Assembly: GCF_003344865.1 (NCBI RefSeq)
Contig: NZ_CP031165.1
Coordinates: 3,105,910-3,169,909, forward strand
Origin: Euzebya pacifica
GTDB taxonomy: Bacteria; Actinomycetota; Nitriliruptoria; Euzebyales; Euzebyaceae
DNA length: 64,000 nt
Reading direction: 5' to 3'
The notes below the pieces were generated by a model that worked only from the letters and a program-made list of their open reading frames with translations, was not told the DNA's origin and did not search any database. Numbering within the stretch: the first letter of the stretch is position 1; each line of letters opens with the position of its first letter. The translations under genes were made by a program, and so were the position numbers. Below are positions 16,802 to 24,871 of the stretch, piece by piece.

Positions 16802-18175
16802 CTACTCGACGATCATCACGGCCTTGGTGTTGACGAACTCGTGGATGCCGAAGCCGCCGTGCTCGCGGCCGTACCCGGAATCCTTGACGCCACCGAACGG
16901 CAGGTTCGGCTTGGCCAGGTTGTAGCCGTTGATGTTGACCATGCCGGTGTCGAACTCGGTGCGGGCGAGCTCGATCGCGCGGTCGACGTCAGCGGAGAAG
17001 ATGCCGCCACCCAGGCCGTAGCGTGAATCGTTGGCGACCCGCATGGCCTCGGCGTCGTCCTTGACGCGGATCAGCGCCGCAGCCGGACCGAACAGCTCGT
17101 CGTCGTAGGCCGGCTGGCCCGGGGCCACGTCCTCGAGGACGGTCGCGGGATACCAGGCGCCGGGTCGGTCGGGGACCTCACCGCCGAGCAGCAGGGTGGC
17201 GCCCTTCTCCACGGACTCGGTGACCTGGTCGTGGAGGGTGTCGCGCAGCTCGGTCCGGGCCATGGGGCCCAGCTTGGCCTTCGGGTCGGTCGGGTCGGCC
17301 ATCTCGACGCCCGACATCCGCTCGACGAAGGCGTCGCGGAAGGCCTCGTAGACGTCGTCGACCACGATGAACCGCTTGGCGGCCACGCACGTCTCGCCGT
17401 TGTTGACGATGCGTCCCATGACGCAGGTCTTCACGGTCCGTTCGATGTCGGCGTCGGACAGCACCACATAGGCGTCGTTGCTGCCGAGCTCCATCACGGT
17501 CTTCTTCAGGTGCTTGCCGGCGACCGCGGCGACATGGCGGCCAGCGCCGTCGGACCCGGTCAGGGTGACACCCCTGACCTTCGGGTTGGCGATGACCTCG
17601 TCGGACTGGTCGTGGGAGATCTTCAGCGCCGTGAACACCCCCTTGGGGAGACCGGCGTCCTCGTAGAGCTCCTGCAGCCGTTCGGCCATGCCCCACACGT
17701 TCTGGGCGTGCTTCAGCAGGACCGTGTTGCCGGCCATGATCTGCGGGATCGAGTACCGGATGACCTGGTAGATCGGGAAGTTCCACGGCTGGATGCCGTA
17801 GATGACGCCGACGGGCTGGTGGGTCACGATCGCCCGACCGCCGTCGAGCTCGCGGTCCTCGTCGGCAAGCATGGTCGCACCGTTGTCGGCGGTGTAGTCA
17901 CAGATCGCCGCGCACAGCTCGACCTCGCTGGGACCCTGGCCGATGACCTTGCCCATCTCCTCCGACATCAGCGCCGACAGCTCGTCGACGTTGTCGCGCA
18001 GCAGCTGTCCGAGCGTCCGGATCGCGTTGGCTCGGGTCTGGAAGGACTCGCGGCGCCACTTGTCGAAGGCGTTGTCGGCCGCGTCGATCAGCTGGGTCAG
18101 CTCGTCGTCGGTGTGGTGGGTGTAGGTGGCGATGTCCTCGCCGGTGGCGGGGTTCACGGTGGTACTGGTCGGCAT
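16802..18175 (-). CDS. Aldehyde dehydrogenase (succinate-semialdehyde dehydrogenase-like)
   Basis: A 457-residue NAD(P)-dependent aldehyde dehydrogenase. The catalytic cysteine is Cys263 in NNGETCVAAKRF and the general base is Glu229 in KTVMELGSND. The C-terminal LPFGGVKDSGYGREHG is typical of the succinate-semialdehyde dehydrogenase group. The length (about 455) matches the short GabD1-like members. I use the ATG at 18175 because AGGAG stands six bases upstream; further upstream the frame continues without protein-like character. The gene stands alone and diverges from the Ser/Thr kinase gene. The likely role is oxidation of succinate semialdehyde or a related short aldehyde to the acid in amine/GABA breakdown. 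Substrate is inferred from family resemblance only. Confidence 0.85.
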   Translation of the reverse strand: MPTSTTVNPATGEDIATYTHHTDDELTQLIDAADNAFDKWRRESFQTRANAIRTLGQLLRDNVDELSALMSEEMGKVIGQGPSEVELCAAICDYTADNGATMLADEDRELDGGRAIVTHQPVGVIYGIQPWNFPIYQVIRYSIPQIMAGNTVLLKHAQNVWGMAERLQELYEDAGLPKGVFTALKISHDQSDEVIANPKVRGVTLTGSDGAGRHVAAVAGKHLKKTVMELGSNDAYVVLSDADIERTVKTCVMGRIVNNGETCVAAKRFIVVDDVYEAFRDAFVERMSGVEMADPTDPKAKLGPMARTELRDTLHDQVTESVEKGATLLLGGEVPDRPGAWYPATVLEDVAPGQPAYDDELFGPAAALIRVKDDAEAMRVANDSRYGLGGGIFSADVDRAIELARTEFDTGMVNINGYNLAKPNLPFGGVKDSGYGREHGGFGIHEFVNTKAVMIVE

Positions 18176-18297
18176 CGGTTCTCCTGATGTGGACGTGTGG
18201 TGTTGTGCTGCCCGCTGCGTCGACCGGCAAACGCACCGGGCCGTTCGGACGGTCACTCCCGGGGCTTACTGCGCGAGCTGGCGGGTATCACCTGCCC

Positions 18298-20136
18298 GTG
18301 CCACCCCTGGAGACCGTCGTTGCCGACCGCTACCGCCTGATCGAGCTCATCGGGCGGGGCGGTGCCGGCGAGGTCTGGCGTGCCCGGGACGAGCGGCTCC
18401 AACGCGACGTCGCGGTCAAGCGGATCCGCCTCGCTCCCCTCGACGGCGAGGCGGACGGACAACCCACGACCTCACGGGCGATGCGGGAGGCGCGGGCGGC
18501 CGCTCGCCTGTCGCATCCGGGCGTGGTGACGATCTACGACGTCGTGACCACCGACGAGGAAACCGTGGCGAACCTGGTCATGGAGCTGGTCGACGCCCCC
18601 GACCTGGCCTCCGTGGTGCAGCGGGACGGGACCCTGTCGCCCGAGCGCGCGGCCGCCATCGGGGGCTCGTTGCTCGAGGCCCTGACGGCCGGCCACGGGA
18701 TGGGGATCCTGCACCGCGACGTCAAGCCGTCCAACGTCCTGCTGCCAGCGGGCGGACGTCCCCGCCTGACGGACTTCGGCACCGCCACGATCGCCGGCGA
18801 GGACCGGCTCACCGCCAGCGGGATCGTCGTCGGATCACCGGCCTACATGTCGCCGGAGCAGGCGCTGGGGGAACCCGTCGACCCCCGTACCGACCTGTGG
18901 TCACTGGGCGCCACGTTGTTCCACGCCGTCGAGGGTCACCCGCCCTTCGGGGCCGGGAGCCCCATCGCGACCGCGCGGGCCGTCACCGCGGACCCCCCTC
19001 GTCCGGCGGAGCGTGCGGGCGCACTTGCCCCCCTGCTGGCCGCGCTCCTGACCAAGGATCCCGACGGCCGTCCCGGTGTCGAGGAGGTCCGAGCTGCGCT
19101 GGCTGGGGTGGCGGCCGGAACGTCCTCGCCTGCCGACATCGCGCCCGTGCCCGCCGGCACCATGCCCGTGCCCGCCGACACCATGCCCGTGCCCGCCGAC
19201 ACCATGCCCGTGCCAGCCGACACCGTGCCCATGCCTGCCGAGGGATCCGGCCCGTTGGGTGCGGCGGTCCATCACGATCCGGCACGGCGTCGGCGACATC
19301 TCGTCGTCGGTGGGGCGATGGCGCTGGTGGTGGTGCTGGGCGTCGTGGTGATCGGCCTCGTCGGCGACGGGGGAGGGGACCCGGCGACGTCGGTTACCGC
19401 ACCAACCGCACAACCGGCCGACCCCACCGAGCCCGGAGCGGTCGCCGACGCACCTGCACCAACGCCCATCGACGAGGGCACTGCGACCGCACCACCAACC
19501 CCCGTTCCCACGTCGTCGGCGGTGGCAACCGACCTGCCGGCAGCGGAGGACGCCAGGCCCGACGAAGACGGCGACCAGAACGAGGAGAACGACGGCGAGG
19601 ACGACGACAGCGACGACGACGGCGACGGCGAGGACGGCGACGACGAGGACGGCGACGACGAGGCCGACGGCGGTGCGGAGTTCGGCGACGGCACGGTGCC
19701 CGAGGGATGGCAGACCCACCAACCGGAGGGGGCGCCCTACACCGTGGCACATCCGGCCGACTGGGTGGTCGAACCCAGCGGGGGCACCCTGACCGACATC
19801 ACCGACCCGAACGGCCCGGCCTACCTGCGGCTGGACTGGACCGACGATCCCGCACCGGATCCGGTGGCGGACTGGGAGGCCTACGAGCAGGACTTCGCCG
19901 CCGCCCACCCGGGCTATGAGCGGCTCCGGCTGGAACCCACGACGTTCAACGGCGAGCCAGCGGCCATCTGGGAGTACCGGTATGGCGGCGGCAACGGAAC
20001 CCTGCACGCCTACAACCTCAACGTCTCCGGCAGTGACTACGGCTACGCCCTGAACTTCCAGACCAGCGAGAGCCGCTGGGCAGACGACGTCGCCCTGTTC
20101 GAGGGCTTCACCGCGTCCTACGCCATCGGCTCGTGA
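18298..20136 (+). CDS. Membrane Ser/Thr protein kinase with acidic linker and extracellular domain
   Basis: A 612-residue Hanks-type kinase. The kinase domain covers residues 10-275, with the glycine loop GRGGAGEVW, Lys41 in VAVKRIRL, the catalytic Asp141 in HRDVKPSN and Asp159 of DFG, so it should be active. A repeat of about seven residues (PVPADTM) follows at 283-315. A single membrane helix lies near 338-360 (ALVVVLGVVVIGLV). Outside there is a Pro/Ala/Thr stretch, then an extremely acidic segment at about 422-460. The C-terminal beta-rich domain (YTVAHPADWVVEP, AAIWEYRYGGG) resembles the sensor domains found on other actinobacterial kinases. It starts with GTG at 18298 (VPPLETVVADRYRL). 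Substrates are unknown. Confidence 0.88.
   Translation: MPPLETVVADRYRLIELIGRGGAGEVWRARDERLQRDVAVKRIRLAPLDGEADGQPTTSRAMREARAAARLSHPGVVTIYDVVTTDEETVANLVMELVDAPDLASVVQRDGTLSPERAAAIGGSLLEALTAGHGMGILHRDVKPSNVLLPAGGRPRLTDFGTATIAGEDRLTASGIVVGSPAYMSPEQALGEPVDPRTDLWSLGATLFHAVEGHPPFGAGSPIATARAVTADPPRPAERAGALAPLLAALLTKDPDGRPGVEEVRAALAGVAAGTSSPADIAPVPAGTMPVPADTMPVPADTMPVPADTVPMPAEGSGPLGAAVHHDPARRRRHLVVGGAMALVVVLGVVVIGLVGDGGGDPATSVTAPTAQPADPTEPGAVADAPAPTPIDEGTATAPPTPVPTSSAVATDLPAAEDARPDEDGDQNEENDGEDDDSDDDGDGEDGDDEDGDDEADGGAEFGDGTVPEGWQTHQPEGAPYTVAHPADWVVEPSGGTLTDITDPNGPAYLRLDWTDDPAPDPVADWEAYEQDFAAAHPGYERLRLEPTTFNGEPAAIWEYRYGGGNGTLHAYNLNVSGSDYGYALNFQTSESRWADDVALFEGFTASYAIGS
19144..19242 (+). repeat. 21-bp tandem repeat inside the kinase gene
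   Basis: About 4.7 copies of a 21-bp unit encoding PVPADTM stand head to tail in the juxtamembrane region of the Ser/Thr kinase. Copies two and three are identical at the DNA level; the outer ones differ by a few bases. Because the unit is a multiple of three, copy-number change would alter linker length without a frameshift. Confidence 0.85.
19561..19677 (+). repeat. Low-complexity acidic repeat in the kinase gene
   Basis: A run of GAC/GAG/GGC codons encodes a stretch in which most residues are Asp, Glu or Gly (for example DGEDDDSDDDGDGEDGDD). It lies on the outer side of the membrane helix of the kinase. Confidence 0.8.
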
Positions 20137-20355
20137 CACCGGCGCCGGCGGGGTCCGTCAGCGGTGCCGCCAACCGAGGGCGCCGTCGATCCTGACGATC
20201 CGGCGAAGGTCTTGCCTCCCCCCTGCCCTCGTGGGCGACAATGGCCCGGTAAACCAGCACAGCCGCACCGCGACCCCGAAGGGCCGAGCACCGATGCCAG
20301 ACCTCGCAGCGATCACACCCCCCGTCCCGACCCGGCCCCAGGACGGGGTCGCCTG

Positions 20356-21294
20356 ATGGCCGGCGGACTCGTCGGGCTGCTCGACGACGTGGTGACGCTG
20401 GCCAAGCTGGCCGCTACCTCCCTCGACGACATCGGCGCGGCTGCCGGACGGGCCACGTCCAAGGCCGCCGGTGTGGTGATCGACGACGCCGCGGTGACCC
20501 CGCAGTACGTCCACGGGCTGGCTGCCAACCGCGAGCTGCCGATCATCAAGAAGATCGCCAAGGGTTCGTTCCGCAACAAGCTGCTGTTCGTCGTCCCCGT
20601 CCTGCTGATCCTCAGCGAGCTGCTGCCGGTCCTCCTCACCCCCCTCCTGATGCTCGGCGGGGGCTACCTCTGCTACGAGGCGGTGCACAAGATCTGGGGG
20701 GTGGTGGCCGGCCACGAGGGCGGACACGACAGCGCCGAGGAAATGAAGTCCGAGGACGAGGTGGTGTCCGGCGCGATTCGTACCGACCTCATCCTCTCGG
20801 CGGAGATCATGACGATCGCCCTCAACGAGGTCGCCGACGAACCCCTGGTCAGTCGCGGGCTGATCCTGGTCGTCGTCGCGATCGGCATCACCATCCTGAT
20901 CTACGGTGTCGTGGCGCTGCTGGTGCGGATGGACGACGTCGGCCTGCACCTCGCCGAGACGCGCCAGAACGGTATGGCCAGGTTCGGTCGCGGCCTGGTC
21001 AACGCCATGCCGAAGATCCTGTCCGCGCTCGGCATCATCGGCACCGCCGCGATGCTGTGGGTCGGGGGCCACATCGTGCTGATCGGCCTCGACGAGCTGG
21101 GACTGCACGGGCCCTACGACCTGGTGCACGGCTGGGAGGAAGCCATACACGACGCCGTCGAGGGCCTCGGCGGCTTCCTGGCCTGGCTGACCAACACCGC
21201 CGCGTCGGCCGTCCTCGGCCTCGTGGTCGGCGCCGTCCTCGTCGCCGTCCTCTCCCTGCGGCCGGGAGCAGATTCAGGGGCCAGCGCCCACTGA
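20356..21294 (+). CDS. DUF808 family membrane protein
   Basis: A 312-residue membrane protein. It starts MAGGLVGLLDDVVTL, the usual N-terminus of DUF808/YedI proteins, and contains several hydrophobic helices (LLFVVPVLLILSELLPVLL, ILVVVAIGITILIYGVVALL, ILSALGIIGTAAMLWVGG and a C-terminal one). The region after the first helix (GGYLCYEAVHKIW and EEMKSEDEVVSGAIRTD) is also typical. The function of the family is unknown. The ATG at 20356 aligns with the family start; the frame upstream to 20164 is Pro/Arg-rich and not protein-like. The 219 bases between the kinase gene and this start show no clear terminator. A degraded gene remnant follows directly. Confidence 0.85.
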   Translation: MAGGLVGLLDDVVTLAKLAATSLDDIGAAAGRATSKAAGVVIDDAAVTPQYVHGLAANRELPIIKKIAKGSFRNKLLFVVPVLLILSELLPVLLTPLLMLGGGYLCYEAVHKIWGVVAGHEGGHDSAEEMKSEDEVVSGAIRTDLILSAEIMTIALNEVADEPLVSRGLILVVVAIGITILIYGVVALLVRMDDVGLHLAETRQNGMARFGRGLVNAMPKILSALGIIGTAAMLWVGGHIVLIGLDELGLHGPYDLVHGWEEAIHDAVEGLGGFLAWLTNTAASAVLGLVVGAVLVAVLSLRPGADSGASAH

Positions 21295-21309
21295 GCCAGG
21301 CCAGGACCC

Positions 21310-21554
21310 AGCTGCGCCGACGACACCGATCCGGACGCCAGCTGCGAGTACGAGATCAGCGAGACCCCGACCGGCTGGGCCGATGCCGACTTCGACGACG
21401 CCGGGTGGGACGCCGCGACCGAGTGGAGCGCGGCAGAGGTCGATCCGAACGACGGGTACCTGAGATCAGCTGGGACGCGCGTGCGCAGCTGATCTGGGGA
21501 CAGGACCTCGAGATCGACAACACCGTGCTCGCGCGCATGACCGTGACGTCCTGA
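21310..21554 (+). pseudogene. Frameshifted C-terminal remnant of a jelly-roll-type secreted protein
   Basis: Downstream of the DUF808 stop, the same frame encodes CEYEISETPTGWADADFDD and onward to DPNDGYL near 21467. It then runs out of frame, while the next frame continues EISWDARAQLIWGQDLEID to a TGA at 21554. Restoring one G at about 21467 (ctgagatc to ctggagatc) joins the two parts into one sequence of about 80 residues. The pattern W..ADFDDAGW with a later AQLIW and a final RMTV strand resembles a galactose-binding-like beta-sandwich. No start codon or signal sequence belonging to it is visible, so this is probably the tail of a larger gene lost by deletion. The family is not certain. 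Confidence 0.6.
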
Positions 21555-21578
21555 CGTGCAGGTTCCGGTGGCCGAGGG

Positions 21579-22547
21579 TCAGCCCGTCAGGTAGCGGTCG
21601 TGGAACTCGCCGAAGGTGGCGTAGGTGAAGTCCTGCGCATCACGGCTGACGTCGGCTCGGGGGACCGACGCCTCGAAGGCGTGGAAGCAGCCCTCGTACT
21701 CGCGGAACGCCACCTCGACACCCGCAGCCCGCAGGCCCTCGACGTAGGCGACGGTCTCGAGGTGGAACGGCTCGGCCGTGCCGACGAAGGTGATCGTCGG
21801 CGGGAGGCCGGAGAGGTCGGTTGCCCGAGCCGGCGCGGCGTAGGGCGGAATCGCCTCGCCCATCCGGCGGAGGTCGGCAAGGTAGGCCGCCCACCCGGCC
21901 CGGTTGGCGTCGGTGTTCCACACGGGCGCCTGCACCTCACGGGAGGGGTCGTCGGGCTGGGTGTCGTCGATCATCGGATACAAGGGCATCTGGAAGCCGA
22001 TGTCGACGGCACCGGTGTCGCGTGCCTTCAGGCTGAGCGCGGCGGTGAGGCCCCCACCGGCGCTGTGTCCGCCGACGGCAACGGCCCTGTCGTTGGATCC
22101 CAGCACCTCGGCGTTGTCACGCACCCATGTCAGCACGTCCCAGCAGTCATCGAAGCCGGCCGGGAACGCTGCGTCGTGCGCACGGCGATACGCCGGGGCC
22201 ACGACCATGCATGGCCGCGTCCCCACGAACCGCTTGATGAACGTCCCCGACATCTCGGGGTTGCCGGTGATGTAGCCGCCACCGTGGACGTAGACCAGGA
22301 CCGGTAACGGACCATCGTGGTCCGCGGGCCGATACACCCGCGTTCGGATGCGATGGGTGCCCCCACTGCTGGGCACCTCCACGGTTCGACAGTCCAGTCC
22401 CTTGAGGTCCCGCCCCACCAACAGGCGGTCCGCGACCGCGTTGTTGATCGCCACCATCCGTCGGTTCGTCATCATCGCGGGCAGGATCGACAGCGGCGCG
22501 GCCCAGCGCCTGAGGTCGGCATGCATCTCGTCCTTGGTCACTCGCAT
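21579..22547 (-). CDS. HSL-type alpha/beta hydrolase (carboxylesterase)
   Basis: A 322-residue alpha/beta hydrolase of the hormone-sensitive lipase group. The oxyanion-hole motif VYVHGGGYITG and the nucleophile elbow GHSAGGG (Ser162) are clear, and the catalytic His is His289 in CFHAFE. The acid position usually held by Asp in a DPL-like motif reads TAEPF, so Glu259 would have to serve. There is no signal peptide; it should be cytoplasmic and hydrolyse short-chain esters. The start at 22547 (MRVTKDEMHADLRRW) gives a normal length. A box TAGACC lies six bases upstream but lacks the final T of a good -10 element. It diverges from the methionine aminopeptidase gene with about 100 bases between. 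Confidence 0.85.
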   Translation of the reverse strand: MRVTKDEMHADLRRWAAPLSILPAMMTNRRMVAINNAVADRLLVGRDLKGLDCRTVEVPSSGGTHRIRTRVYRPADHDGPLPVLVYVHGGGYITGNPEMSGTFIKRFVGTRPCMVVAPAYRRAHDAAFPAGFDDCWDVLTWVRDNAEVLGSNDRAVAVGGHSAGGGLTAALSLKARDTGAVDIGFQMPLYPMIDDTQPDDPSREVQAPVWNTDANRAGWAAYLADLRRMGEAIPPYAAPARATDLSGLPPTITFVGTAEPFHLETVAYVEGLRAAGVEVAFREYEGCFHAFEASVPRADVSRDAQDFTYATFGEFHDRYLTG

Positions 22548-22616
22548 CCACGGGGTCTACCACGCCCGCTCCGCAGGCGGGGATGGCGCACGTGTGCCCG
22601 CTGACTCGTGGACGAC

Positions 22617-22622
22617 TACCAT
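22617..22622 (+). promoter_or_regulatory. -10 box of the methionine aminopeptidase gene
   Basis: TACCAT stands 25 bases before the GTG at 22648. The transcript would carry a short leader holding the ribosome binding site GAAGGGGAG. Confidence 0.4.
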
Positions 22623-22647
22623 GCCCGTCCGTCGAAGGGGAGTTGCA

Positions 22648-23418
22648 GTGCTCGAGATCATGACCAGCAGCGAGATCGCCCGCGCCCGGGACACCGGTGC
22701 GCTCGTCGCGGAGATCCTGCAGTCGGCGAAGGCCCGCACCACGGTGGGCACGAACCTGCTCGAGATCGACGAATGGGCCCGGACCATGATCGTCGATGCC
22801 GGTGCCGAGTCCTGCTACGTCGACTACGAGCCGTCCTTCGGTCGCGGACCGTTCGGCCACTACATCTGCACCTCGGTCAACGACGCGGTGCTGCACGGCC
22901 TGCCGCACGACTACGCCGTCGCCGACGGCGACCTGGTGACGCTCGACCTTGCGGTGTCCCTTGCCGGGGTCGTCGCGGACTCCGCCATCAGCTTCGTGGT
23001 GGGGGAGACGGCACCCGCCGGGGCCACGCCGATGATCGAGGCGACCGAACGCGCCCTGGCGGCTGGGATCGCGGCCGCTGGGCCGGGTGCACGCATCGGT
23101 GACCTCTCCGCAGCGATCGGCTCGGTGCTCACCGAGGCCGGCTACGCCATCAACACCGAGTTCGGCGGTCACGGCGTGGGGTCGACCATGCACCAGGACC
23201 CGCACGTGGCCAACAGCGGCCGGGCCGGTCGCGGCTACAAGCTGCGGCCCGGGCTGCTGCTCGCCCTCGAGCCATGGGTCATGGCCGACACCGACGAGCT
23301 GGTCACCGACGACGACGGCTGGACGCTGCGCAGCAGCACCGGCTGCCTGACCGCCCACAGCGAGCACACCATCGCGATCACCGACGACGGCGCAGAGATC
23401 ATGACCCTGCCCCGCTGA
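22648..23418 (+). CDS. map: Type I methionine aminopeptidase
   Basis: A 256-residue metalloenzyme that removes the N-terminal methionine from new proteins. All five metal ligands of the pita-bread fold can be placed: Asp100 (TLDLAVS), Asp111 (VVADSA), His175 (GGHGVG), Glu208 (ALEPW) and Glu239 (HSEHTI). The length is that of the compact bacterial enzyme. I chose GTG at 22648 because GAAGGGGAG stands about five bases upstream; an ATG at 22660 is the alternative. Several actinobacteria have more than one such gene, and this copy is not in a ribosomal-protein cluster, so it may be the secondary one. Confidence 0.9.
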   Translation: MLEIMTSSEIARARDTGALVAEILQSAKARTTVGTNLLEIDEWARTMIVDAGAESCYVDYEPSFGRGPFGHYICTSVNDAVLHGLPHDYAVADGDLVTLDLAVSLAGVVADSAISFVVGETAPAGATPMIEATERALAAGIAAAGPGARIGDLSAAIGSVLTEAGYAINTEFGGHGVGSTMHQDPHVANSGRAGRGYKLRPGLLLALEPWVMADTDELVTDDDGWTLRSSTGCLTAHSEHTIAITDDGAEIMTLPR

Positions 23419-23591
23419 CCACCGCAGGCCAGCAGGGCCGCACCATCAGGCGTCTCGCCACCGCCGTGGACCAGCACCAGCCGCAGCCCGGGATGCCGCT
23501 GCAGCACCCAGCTCGGGCCAGGTGACCAACCGCGGTGGCGGTTCTGCAGTGCAGCCGATTTCCTGCGTCGAAACCGGGAAGACTATTCGGC

Positions 23592-23614
23592 TAACCTTAT
23601 CCATGATAAGGTTA
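23592..23614. promoter_or_regulatory. Perfect palindrome over the promoter of the AAA ATPase gene
   Basis: TAACCTTATC at 23592-23601 and GATAAGGTTA at 23605-23614 are exact inverse complements around the spacer CAT. The right arm contains TAAGGT (23607-23612), which sits six bases before the GTG start at 23619 and fits a -10 box of a leaderless transcript. A protein bound to this site would block the promoter. The A+T-rich site stands out from its surroundings. Confidence 0.75.
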
Positions 23615-23618
23615 ACGT

Positions 23619-24860
23619 GTGCGTTCGACCCTCAACAACCCCTTCGTTCCCGGATCCGACACGGTTCCCGAAGTGTGGGCAGGCCGTGGCGAGGAGATCA
23701 GCGACTTCCACCGCCAGGTGCGTCCCCGACGGCTCGCGGGCGCATACGAGCGAGGCCGCGTGCTCATCGGCGAGCCGGGCATCGGCAAGTCAGTCCTCGC
23801 CTCCCGCATTGCCGCAGAGGCCAGGGAGGCGGGCGACCTGGTCCTGCCCAGCCTGCGCATCCCGCGTGGCGGCGATCCGATCGCGTTGTTGGCGGGGGTC
23901 GTGGCAGATGCCGTGTCCGCGTACTCCCTGGGGGAGCGGGTGGGCTCCATGGCAACCGGACTGCTGGACCGCATCACCGCCATCAGGGCAGGCGTCACCG
24001 TCACGCTGCAGGGGGCTCCGGCCGGGGTTCCCCACCGCGAGCTGACGCTCGCCCTGTCCGCCCTCGCACGCACCGCGATGGACGACGGCAGGCTGCTGGT
24101 CGTCCACATCGACGAGGTGCAGAACGTCGACCGGACCGAGCACATGTCCCAGCTGCTCGTGGCGCTCGGCGACGTCATGGCCGAGACGGCAGAGGGAACG
24201 GACGCGGCCGGGAACCCGCACGAGCGCCACCTGCCCGTTGCCGTCACGCTCACCGGGCTGTGGAGCTTCGTGGACGGCGCCACACGGGCAGCTGGTGCGA
24301 CGTTCGCCAGGCGGTTCAAGGCCTACCACCTCGGACCGCTGGAGGACGTGGACATCCGCACGGCCCTCGCGCCGTTCACCAGCGATGGCTGGCCGATCCT
24401 GACCGACGACGGTCCTGCAGTCGTGACCGCCAGCGCCGATGCGGTCCAGATGCTCCTCGAGGCGGTGTGTGGCGACCCCTTCCTGTTCCAGCTCGTCGGC
24501 CAGGCCGCGTGGAACGCCAGCACCGGCCCGGTGATCGATCGAGCCGACGTCGCCGCAGGCATACGCGAGGTCGCCACGGAGATGACCCACCACGCCGAAC
24601 GAACACTCGAGCGCCTGCCCCGAGCCGAACGCGATCTGCTCGACGCGCTGTTGTCGCTGCCGGGGGAGCAGCGGACCCTCACGGCCGCAGGTCGCGAGCT
24701 CGGCAAGACCCCACAGCAGGTCGCCACCACGGCCAAACGCCTGGAGATGCGGTCGATCATCCGCCGGGGCCGTCCCATCGCCGTGACGTCGCGCGTGACG
24801 GAGGCGCTGATCGGCGGACGGTGGCCAACGGCCCCGGACGAGGACGCCCGGGGCCGTTGA
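23619..24860 (+). CDS. Orphan AAA ATPase with C-terminal winged helix
   Basis: A 413-residue ATP-binding protein. Walker A is GEPGIGKS (residues 51-58) and Walker B is LLVVHIDEVQ with Asp165-Glu166. The region around 245-260 (VAVTLTGLWSFVDG, TFARRFKAYHLGPLEDVDI) resembles the sensor part of Orc1/Cdc6- and archaeal-type STAND-like ATPases. The last 80 residues (LERLPRAERDLLDALLSLPGEQ and QQVATTAKRLEMRSIIRR, each a separate segment) look like a DNA-binding winged helix. The start GTG at 23619 lies four bases from the end of a perfect palindrome. There is no ribosome binding site. The gene stands alone. It could regulate its own promoter. No pathway can be assigned. Confidence 0.75.
   Translation: MRSTLNNPFVPGSDTVPEVWAGRGEEISDFHRQVRPRRLAGAYERGRVLIGEPGIGKSVLASRIAAEAREAGDLVLPSLRIPRGGDPIALLAGVVADAVSAYSLGERVGSMATGLLDRITAIRAGVTVTLQGAPAGVPHRELTLALSALARTAMDDGRLLVVHIDEVQNVDRTEHMSQLLVALGDVMAETAEGTDAAGNPHERHLPVAVTLTGLWSFVDGATRAAGATFARRFKAYHLGPLEDVDIRTALAPFTSDGWPILTDDGPAVVTASADAVQMLLEAVCGDPFLFQLVGQAAWNASTGPVIDRADVAAGIREVATEMTHHAERTLERLPRAERDLLDALLSLPGEQRTLTAAGRELGKTPQQVATTAKRLEMRSIIRRGRPIAVTSRVTEALIGGRWPTAPDEDARGR
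24826..24859. terminator. Terminator hairpin at the end of the AAA ATPase gene
   Basis: CAACGGCCCCGG at 24826-24837 and CCGGGGCCGTTG at 24848-24859 form a perfect 12-bp stem with a 10-base loop. The right arm overlaps the stop codon (24858-24860). The next gene is convergent and starts its stop codon at 24872, so the hairpin can act in both directions. Confidence 0.8.
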
Positions 24861-24871
24861 ACGTGGTGCCG

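Noticed and set aside
21057-21554. Open frame overlapping the DUF808 end as a complete gene
   Set aside because: Only its last 30 residues look like protein; the rest is the shifted frame of DUF808. It is explained better as the second half of a frameshifted remnant.
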